From the NCBI GenBank assembly GCA_002812745.2, contig NCSJ02000567.1:1-16548 (forward strand): DNA of 16,548 nt, given 5' to 3'. The first letter of the stretch is position 1. Each line of letters starts with the position of its first letter. Positions 1 through 6,400 of this stretch are shown here, piece after piece. Under the pieces are notes generated by a model that searched no databases, was not told the DNA's origin, and was given only the letters and a program-made list of their open reading frames with translations. This DNA comes from Scytalidium lignicola (taxonomy: Eukaryota; Ascomycota; Leotiomycetes). A program made the translations under genes and the position numbers.

Positions 1-230
1 ATTTTTTAATTGTTAATGATCATTAATGATTATTTAGTTGATTATTAATAATAATTAATAATTGTTATTATTGATTATGATTATTAAATTTGATTAATCT
101 TTTTTAGTCTTTTATATAGGACTAATTAGTTGGTCCGTATTAATGTTAGTTAATCTTAGTCAAGCATGTGACTAATTAACGTTAGTCTTAGTCAATATAA
201 GGACTAGACTAACTGGACTAATTTCCAACC
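1..230. repeat. AT-rich tract with TTAGTC/GACTAA word cluster
   Basis: No gene is visible. The first ~100 bases are almost pure A+T with TTAAT/ATTAAT words. From 104 to 221 the hexamer TTAGTC occurs at 104, 156, 182 and 188, and its reverse complement GACTAA at 120, 170, 207 and 216. That is eight copies in 118 bases on both strands. ACTAATTAGT at 121-130 is a perfect palindrome. The origin is unknown; a decayed transposon end or subtelomere-like repeat is possible but not shown. Confidence 0.5.
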
Positions 231-397
231 CTTGTTAAGACCATCAAAGTAAGCGGTTAGTAAAAATGTATCATTTAAGCGATTTGGTCAACGTGATACA
301 ATTTGAAGTGCTCCAGATTATAATATAACCTAAAGCACTCTAGTTTGCAGAATAACAACTTAACGTAATTCAATTCGAAGTCCTCCGAGTTCGTATG

Positions 398-649
398 CTA
401 ACACCAGTTACTCAAGTCAGGTAATATTGACACATGCTGAATTGCCATCCGCCTCAGCTGATTTGGCGAAACCAGGTGAGCATGGGGATGTAAGTGGAGT
501 AAAAGGTCAGTGCCAAACTCAATGACGTGATGCATTATTTCTGCAAGGTAATTGGTCAAGCCGTCCTTGGAAACAGGGGCCCTAATCACCCGGGCTATCT
601 CATCATCATGATATAGAGAGCAAAAGAGTCTTTCCCAGGTCCTCCGCCT
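398..649 (-). pseudogene. Unrecognised protein-coding remnant, one exon
   Basis: On the minus strand the frame is open from 649 to the stop at 398-400, about 83 codons. The translation looks like real protein: it starts with an aromatic/basic stretch (TWERLFCSLYHDDEIARV), then an amphipathic middle, then a His-rich segment (LLLHLHPHAHL) and a hydrophobic tail. There is no in-frame ATG near its start. An in-frame TGA lies just upstream (650-652), so it may be an internal or last exon, or a fragment. Base composition is balanced, unlike the AT-rich DNA to its left. It is divergently oriented to the Vps62-like gene at 880. I do not recognise the family and assign no function. Confidence 0.4.
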
Positions 650-879
650 TCAATTTGCTAGTGATGTGTATACAACCATATTGCACGCGTACATATTCTA
701 GCAATCGCTAACTACACCTTCTATTGCTCTAATAACATGATGATATCAAGTAAACTCCTCACATAAATATCCTGCTCACTCAGTTGTATTCTCTTCTGCC
801 TCCCTAAATAACTTACTTCGTCTTAACGAAGTCTTTTCACATTGTTCATCCAAATTAGCATCAACACTTCTTAATCGAA
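650..879 (+). promoter_or_regulatory. Putative promoter and leader of the gene at 880
   Basis: This stretch has no coding signal. It holds a TATA-like CATAAATAT at 762-770, followed by a pyrimidine-rich run (771-804), a common arrangement upstream of fungal transcription starts. The region just before the ATG at 880 is purine/AT-rich, with G at -3 and G at +4. The assignment is inference from layout. Confidence 0.3.
815..832. promoter_or_regulatory. 7-bp inverted repeat upstream of the ATG at 880
   Basis: ACTTCGT (815-821) and ACGAAGT (826-832) are perfect reverse complements separated by CTTA. The repeat lies 48 bases before the start codon, in the expected leader or core promoter. It could be a dimeric regulator site or a leader hairpin; nothing in the sequence decides between them. 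Confidence 0.3.
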
Positions 880-1263
880 ATGGCTGTGCAAATTGAGACT
901 ATTAAGAAGTATGCACTGACCATGATATTTCACGAGAATGAACAGCAATACCCTTACAGCATAAAAACCCTTCTTAGTGGATTTACTCTCAAATAGCGCA
1001 CTTAAAGCTTTACGGAAAGGTGCGTCGACACTAATAACGGAGTTTAGGAAACGGCCGTACCTGCTATAAGCCTTTTCAAAGGTGTAATCTGGATGGTTTA
1101 TTCCGATTCCAACAGCTCGCAACTTTAAGTCATTAATTCATCGGATAGCGAGTAAACTTAATAGTCAACACGACACATAAAGCGATAGCACACGAGTATT
1201 GCCGCCATGGCTATATTCTTAGACAAACTTTAGATCGTTTACACGGATGTAAACAACGCTTAG

Positions 1264-1341
1264 GTAAGTTATTTGTTGTTATGCTAAAAAGCCTGTTAAT
1301 CAAATGACATGTTTATTAGTGCCTTGTTGATAACGTAACAG
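1264..1341 (+). other. Intron 1 of the Vps62-like gene
   Basis: It is 78 nt, phase 0, with donor GTAAGT and acceptor AACAG. Removing it restores the 46-codon repeat spacing across the junction, which is the main support. Confidence 0.7.
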
Positions 1342-1869
1342 CTTTAGGTATCTTGCTCCGCTGATAGCTGGATCTGAGAGTCAACTCGTCAGATTGCGGG
1401 GCAAAAGACAAGCATTCTAGCCATCATTGTATTCGAGAACAAGCTCTAGATGGTATACAACTCTGATAACAACAGTCAACTCTATCACTCACAGTCAGAA
1501 AATGATTGGGACTGAGAAAACACTGGGAAGATCAGTAGTCAGGGCAGTGACGTCCTTGCCCTTGCCCTGCTGGGGGACGAAATGGTCATGGTGTATCTCA
1601 CTAATGAGGGTGGTAGACACCTCCTATCGAGCCGTTATACTACAGCGAAAGGTTGGTATCAAGTAGACCGGTTCGAACAGTACGCATATCAGGTTGCATT
1701 GACAGTCTATAATGACTGGTTTGTTATGACCTACAGCAGCAGTAACTCGTCTCAGCTCTATTGTAGCCGTTCCAAAGACGTAATCATCTGACAGGATACC
1801 CAAACTATTGGCGGTCAGAATGGCTGTTACTGGCCAGCCATGTTGATACAAGGCGATAATAGAGTCATG

Positions 1870-1918
1870 GTAGGGTTAGTATCCTAGATATTCAACCATT
1901 CGCTTATATCTGATGCAG
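1870..1918 (+). other. Intron 2 of the Vps62-like gene
   Basis: It is 49 nt, phase 0, with donor GTAGGG, a CTGAT-type branch motif close to the end and acceptor TGCAG. It joins ...NRVM to IYCGTE..., completing the sixth repeat core at 47-codon spacing and moving the frame from 1 to 2. An in-frame TAG lies inside it. Confidence 0.7.
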
Positions 1919-2231
1919 ATCTACTGCGGCACTGAGAGTAATAAACCTCTTTATCAAACAAGCAATTACCAGGCTGACCTGGCCACACGTCCGGACATTC
2001 CTAACCCGACTCAGCAGGACCTGTATAACCATCCTAGCACCTTCAACTATATCTCCCTCAGCGGTCCGCAAGATAACAAGCTGAATGGTGCCGATCCTAT
2101 ATATTACAATACTCAGCATAGCAACGGATTGCTTCATATTCATTATCCAGTTTTGTATCAGTTTCAGCACGGGCAAACGGTGCGAGCACTTCGCGCCAGG
2201 ACAGAATTCAACACGTATATATGGAGACTTG

Positions 2232-2288
2232 GTTTGTTCCTTGGTCTGACCACATCACACTGAAAAGTTCCTAATATCTGAATCGCAG
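2232..2288 (+). other. Intron 3 of the Vps62-like gene
   Basis: It is 57 nt, phase 1, with donor GTTTGT, branch-like CTGAAT and acceptor CGCAG. It contains two in-frame TGA codons, which splicing removes. Splicing joins ...YIWRLG to EHQADLEH, giving the family's acidic/His motif. Confidence 0.75.
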
Positions 2289-2882
2289 GAGAGCATCAAG
2301 CGGACCTTGAACACTTCGAAATCGTGCTGAAACCACCCACGGGAGGCATGGGGGATTATGATATTGTACAGGTGATCACCGAAGCGCATGGCAAGCCGAC
2401 ATCATACACCAAAGACCAAGTGGAGTGGACAGACACAACTAAAACCCATGCCGTAGTCAGTATCGGGCTCAACAGTCACGCTGTCTGGAACCAAAAGCAG
2501 CAGTCCAACCCGATCGATGAGAGAAGGCAACCTGGCTTCGTACTAATCGGCGACTTTCTCGGAGATCGGAGCAACATGTGGTACCCGTACCAGTCAGCCA
2601 ACTTCGTCCAGATCGGGCTTAACTCTCCAGGTGGGGACCCTATCAACGACCAGACCTGGGCCAAATTCGCCGGCCGGCTAGGCGACTCATACCACACGAC
2701 ACTGGATAGAGCGCATTATTTCGATGGTTCGGATCTGAAGTCAGAGGACTGGACTTTTGTCGTGGTTGTCGAGAAGGGAGGTGATCTCTTGGGCAAGATT
2801 CCGAGCGACCTCTACATAGCAGAGGGGCCGACGGGCCCGGGCACTCGAGGTTGGATTGTTACGTCTGAAGAGGGTGCAGTAC

Positions 2883-2961
2883 GTAAAGCAAGATGCTATA
2901 GTATGTTACTTGACTCTTATCTTTTGTGTTACTACTTGATCTGAAGTACCAGTTAAAGCAG
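2883..2961 (+). other. Possible intron 4 of the Vps62-like gene
   Basis: Donor GTAAAG and acceptor AAAGCAG bound 79 nt in phase 1. If removed, the frame stays open for a further ~37 codons, to a TAA at about 3070. If retained, the protein ends at the TGA at 2942-2944 after a hydrophobic tail unlike the rest. The two cannot be told apart here. Confidence 0.35.
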
Positions 2962-3083
2962 TAAAGCTAAGGGTTTTAACAATTCTTCAAATTACAAAGT
3001 TCCACAATGCTATTGAGATTGAATATGTCAGCGAAAAGTGTAGGTGGGAAACTTACGACACTCAGACTTAAGTACTTAGTTAA

Positions 3084-3242
3084 CCAACGAATGAGCCAGG
3101 AGGGGTTAAGGCTGCGACAAACATCTACNAAAAAACGCGCTTCTGTATAGATCCGATAAGCAAAGAGATGTCATTATAGCTCTCGTGGAGGCTAGCCCTC
3201 GTCATTACTCACATGTACTTTAAGATTGAAGGGAAAATATAG
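3084..3242 (+). pseudogene. Weak coding-like stretch, unrecognised
   Basis: This is a 52-codon run ending at a TAG (3240-3242), with one internal TAG at 3177 and an ambiguous base at 3129. The translation includes KTRFCIDPISKEMSL and then, after the stop, LSWRLALVITHMYF, which reads as plausible protein. There is no start codon and no recognised family. It may be an exon remnant of a lost gene or chance. The rest of 2945-3330 shows nothing else that I can support. Confidence 0.2.
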
Positions 3243-3333
3243 TGACAAGCATAACTACAAATTAATAACAGCCCTTAGGACCTTCTTTAAACCAGTTACT
3301 AAGAAAAAATATAATTTGATTTAAGCAACTTTG

Positions 3334-3930
3334 TTATCTAAGATTGTAAATATCTAAGCAATGTGTGAGATAAGCCAATAAGAACCCGATAATAAATACC
3401 CCCTCAGTATCACAACCAAAAGCAACTCTTGATCCTGATGGTGAAATATCAATATGGATAGCCCAGTAGTCTGGTAGTAACCAGAGAATATTTTGTACGT
3501 TCCACGTGATCCACCACAACCCATTAATGTACCATCCTTGGTGATCATCTTTATCATCTCCTTCTTGAGGAATTTTAGACATAATAAAAAGACTGGATCT
3601 ATCTACCTTAATACAACTGATGTTTGTAAGAAAGTTTAAGTCCATGTTATCAAACGATAAACTTGAGATAAAAGCTTTAACTGTAACCATCTGTTAGCAA
3701 GAACTAATAATGGTGTCCTAGATCTTGACTATACAATCTCTTGATGCCGATTCTAGCAGAAGAACCAGTAGTATACGAGAATGCGACAAAGCTGACCTTG
3801 CTATTATGTCCCTTTAAGCGACTACTGGCAAGAACCAGTAACAATGTCCTAAATCTTGCCTGTGTGATCTCCTGATGCCGATGTTAAAAGTTTCATAGCT
3901 TGTGTCCCTTACATGAAAAGTGTTGAAGAT
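3334..3930 (-). pseudogene. C-terminal WD40 remnant of a fungal NACHT/NLR-type protein
   Basis: The minus strand reads through WD40-like units: SGDHTGKI-stop-DIVTGSC (about 3829-3883) and SRDCIVKI-stop-DTIISSC (about 3697-3750), where the stop sits at the WD Trp. The frame then continues into FISSLSFDNMDLNFLTNI and WYINGLWWITWNVQNILWLL, ending GSRVAFGCDTEGVFIIGF. That order (SSLSFD..., WI.W....LWLP..., .vA.Gc..G.v.i..F) is the usual tail after the last WD repeat of fungal STAND/NLR proteins, which act in non-self recognition. Stops at the WD Trp codons, a TAA before the 3690 ATG and frameshifts near 3770 and 3820 make it a pseudogene. Upstream parts (NACHT) are absent; AT-rich DNA begins at about 3900. 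Confidence 0.7.
3697..3882. repeat. 131-bp-period direct repeat (WD40 units)
   Basis: Two copies of a ~55-base segment, 3697-3752 and 3828-3882, share GCAAGAAC...TGTCCTA.ATCTTG....ATCTC.TGATGCCGAT. The 131-base period is about one WD40 repeat (43-44 codons), so this is protein-level repetition, not a DNA satellite. Confidence 0.65.
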
Positions 3931-4128
3931 ATAAAGTTCCTTGATTTCTCCTCTGTTAAACCTTTTTAGTCTTCTATTACTTTTTACAAGTTTGAAAACC
4001 TGTCATACTAAGCTTGACTATTAAAAAATAACTCTGTTAAGCCTAAGTTTTATGTTTCAAAACCTCTCTTAAGTCTTTTAGAAGTACTTGATTTAGTAAG
4101 CATTGACAACTTCTTATATTATCAGGCT

Positions 4129-4314
4129 TTAATAATTATTAGTCTTTTTAAAGAAGATTATAAGGGAATAATTGAACCTTAGCACCACGCTAATACTAAA
4201 GCTTAATTCAATACTAATAGTAGAGTTGTACCTAGCATGTTGAATGCGCTTAGCTGCGATGTTGCAGGTAAGACACAAGCATAATGCAATTGCAAAACAC
4301 AACGATAGTATCAT
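4129..4314 (-). CDS. Small ORF with signal-peptide-like start
   Basis: From the ATG at 4312-4314 the frame runs 61 codons to a TAA at 4129. The first ~20 residues form a Leu/Cys/Ala-rich hydrophobic core (MILSLCFAIALCLCLTC) followed by NIAAKR, which has the shape of a secretion signal with a dibasic site after it. The remainder is AT-codon-rich with a second hydrophobic stretch and no recognised domain. It lies in AT-rich DNA next to the retroelement block, where fungal effector-like genes sometimes occur. Chance is a real alternative: short ORFs are expected and no homology is recognised. Confidence 0.2.
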   Translation of the reverse strand: MILSLCFAIALCLCLTCNIAAKRIQHARYNSTISIELSFSISVVLRFNYSLIIFFKKTNNY

Positions 4315-4419
4315 AAGCCTCAATTATCAACAAAAGAACTAATAACACCAAAGCTATGGAGATAAGGAATACAGCTAAAGAGGGATAACAGAGCAGAAGT
4401 CAAGCAATAACAAACATGA

Positions 4420-5225
4420 GGATTTACTACAATTCAACTAGCTAGTTAAGAAGAAAAATGCACATGAAGTGTTTTAACTAGTAGAAAAAATTTTATACTT
4501 TAAATTCAAATATAAAGCAATTGCAAAGTAATCTAGCAATGATGATAACATATTAATTACTTGTAAAGACCTGAAAGAAGTACTTACAAAAGTCATTTGA
4601 CCTCAAGAGTATACATAGGCTTAGATAGTAACTCTCTTAACAATAATAATGTAGTTCAACAACAAGTATACAAAGAATATATAATAAAGGACTTGTAGAC
4701 TATCAACGAAAAGAGATTACAAAATCATTATATACACTTTAAGTATACTGTTGAAGTTTAAGAACTATAACTTATAAGATATAATAATAACAATTAATAT
4801 AATTATATTCTTACAAGGTAGTGTATATACAATAAAACAGTTATTTAGTAACAATATAATAATAGTCTTCGAAGATAGTTAAAAAGAATAGTATTTACTT
4901 AATATATAATAAGTTTAAAAAAGTATTTAGAGAAGAAGTATAAATTGTTAATAATAAAGTTATTATATATATTAAGGGTATATCTGATTACTTGTTAGCT
5001 AAATATAACAAAGCCTTAATCAAAGAAGTATTAGAAAAAGAGAATAAAATAACAATGCTTTAAGTTAAAGCTTATTAAGCTTATAAAGGAGGCTAATAAC
5101 AAAAAGGTTACTTATATATTGAATTAACAGTTACAAGAGATATATACAGACTTATAGACTAAGGTTTGTACTAAGAGGGTTAAGTATTCTATTATAAGTT
5201 ATTCAAGAATAAGTTATAACTAAAG
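4420..5225. other. AT-rich, RIP-like DNA without resolvable gene
   Basis: All frames are dense with stops. It lies immediately 5' of the LINE gag zinc knuckles and probably includes the decayed N-terminal half of that gag, but I found no motif to prove it. No LINE 5' end is visible. Confidence 0.4.
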
Positions 5226-5459
5226 TAATGTTTTAAATACTAAGCTTGAGGATATTATACATAGTATTATAAGGTAGAAAAGCAATATGCTTGTTGTACA
5301 AGAGTAGTACATAAAGGAGAAGAAGAAGAATGTTTAATAAACTTAAGAGAAATTATACTTAAGTATTGTAATTATAATAAAGAATATATAACATTTAATT
5401 AAAGTTGTCCAACAGCAAAAAAGTACTAAAATTAAGTAAAAGAAATATATAAAAACAGA
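5226..5459 (+). pseudogene. LINE ORF1 (gag) zinc-knuckle region
   Basis: Gag binds the element RNA. In one frame from 5226 I read stop-CFKY-stop-A-stop-GYYT, then YACCTRVVHKGEEEEC, then KYCNYNKEYITFN-stop-SCPTAKKY. Compared with the usual LINE gag pattern (CxxC...GH...C, CxxC..xH.....C, CxxC....H......CP), several expected Cys and His positions are Tyr (TAT). These are G-to-A or C-to-T changes expected from RIP. The closing CPTAKKY after the third knuckle is typical of the clade. Confidence 0.7.
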
Positions 5460-5789
5460 GTAATAAAACTAACTAGACTAAATAATATAATTTACATTAC
5501 AATTCAGCTTAACATAATTAAGTTAATAAAAAGCAACAAAGAAGAAGGATAATAAATAGCATTTAGAAGAAAGAGACTTAAAACTTAAGTAAACTTATAA
5601 AGTAGACTTATAAGTTTAAGTATTATAAGAAGAATAAATAGAAATACTTTAGATAAATTTTCAAGTTAATGTAATAGCTTTATGTCTAATTAGTTATTAT
5701 CTAACTTATTATCAAGCTTTATAACTAGTTAAAGCAATGAAGATCTAACGAACTAGTAGTAATAAATTAGTTAACAAAGTAATATAACA

Positions 5790-6400
5790 ATAAATACAAT
5801 TNTAGTATAATTATNATTATAATCTTATATTAAAACTAAAATANAAGATATAAATANATNATAAAAGNACTAGAGNANAATAANAAGTATAATATGTTAA
5901 TANTTTAAGAATTATAAGTAAACAAACAAACTAAAGATATATACTATTCAAATAATNANAATTACTAAAGAATATAAGGTAATCAAAAGAGTAATTATAT
6001 ATATATACAAACATTATGAATTANTTGTATAATTGTATAAAGTANAAGAANACTAAGTAAAAGTAANTNTTTATAACTTAAAAACATAATAGTTTACTTA
6101 ATATACTNAANTAAATACATAACCTNAAATTANNATATACTTATTTACAATCTTATTATAACANAACTANAAANTTATATAATATTAACAAGTGATTTTA
6201 ATNAACATTACTTAATATAAGATAAAGAAGAAAGAATAAGCAACAAAGTCAATGAATTGTTAATATTAGTATAATGATAAAGGCTTAAGCTTGTTATACT
6301 TTAAGNAGAACTTATATAAAGATNAAGATAANAANAAANACTTAACNATTAANTATGCTTAACATATAANAAACCTCTGAATTNAGTATATAAAAGTTAA
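5790..6400 (+). pseudogene. LINE endonuclease (AP/EEP-like) region
   Basis: This domain nicks target DNA for target-primed reverse transcription. The clearest mark is SDFNxHYLI at 6191-6217, the counterpart of the catalytic GDFN-HH motif, with G changed to S and the first H hidden by an ambiguous base. VIKRVIIYIYK near 5970-6005 fits the strand segment RVxIYVxK that precedes it. Stops and ambiguous bases are frequent, and no continuous reading frame remains. Confidence 0.55.

Larger units (their letters stand above)
1021..1980 (+). repeat. Six 46-47-codon protein repeats, propeller-like
   Basis: Each unit carries a core like A-[LIM]-x(3-5)-K/D-x(1-3)-M/V-V-Y, then an Asn/Ser-rich turn, then L-Y-x-S-x-S and often a Trp motif. 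The Tyr ending the core lies at codons starting 1099, 1240, 1456, 1594, 1732 and 1922. After removing introns 1264-1341 and 1870-1918, the spacings are exactly 47, 46, 46, 46 and 47 codons. The unit length and motif suit blades of a six-bladed lectin or sialidase-type propeller. The exact propeller family is not established. Confidence 0.75.
880..2944 (+). pseudogene. Vps62/DUF946-like protein with inserted beta-propeller repeats (broken)
   Basis: The best model has exons 880-1263, 1342-1869, 1919-2231 and 2289 to about 2882 or 2944, roughly 606-620 codons. The start is the ATG at 880; codons 12-27 (ALTMIFHENEQQYPYS) resemble the opening of Vps62-type proteins, which have a conserved charged/Tyr-Pro segment there. 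Six repeats of 46-47 codons follow, resembling a lectin/sialidase-type propeller. From about 2080 the Vps62-like core resumes: ADPIYY, a Tyr-rich YPVLYQFQHGQT, then GEHQADLEH (matching the family's GDxExDWEH) and AVVSIGLNSHAVW, with WAKFAGRLG near the end. Fifteen in-frame stops (8 TAG, 4 TAA, 3 TGA) fall in exons 1-2 and none after 1791. The protein cannot be made full length as read. Fungal Vps62-like proteins are poorly characterised, so no cellular role is claimed. Family assignment is from remembered motifs. Confidence 0.7.

Noticed and set aside
104..221. Telomere repeat array
   Set aside because: The word is TTAGTC, not TTAGGG, it occurs on both strands and spacing is irregular.
871..1122. 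Open minus frame of 83 codons
   Set aside because: It is antisense to exon 1 of the Vps62-like gene and has no family-like motif, while the plus frame does.
1427..1666. Open frame of 79 codons, plus strand
   Set aside because: It is an out-of-frame shadow of the propeller repeats, whose true frame is shown by the 46-47-codon periodicity.
880..1791. Mitochondrial or alternative code with TGA as Trp
   Set aside because: TAG and TAA also interrupt the same frame, spliceosomal-type introns are present and the later exons use TGG normally; mutation is the simpler reading.
1624..2176. Two open minus frames (1624-1851, 1904-2176)
   Set aside because: They are antisense shadows of exons 2 and 3 with no recognisable motif.
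2476..2697. Open minus frame of 73 codons
   Set aside because: It is antisense to the stop-free C-terminal Vps62-like exon.
3354..3557. Second open minus frame of 67 codons
   Set aside because: It is shifted relative to the 3334-3690 frame, which carries the recognisable post-WD40 tail.
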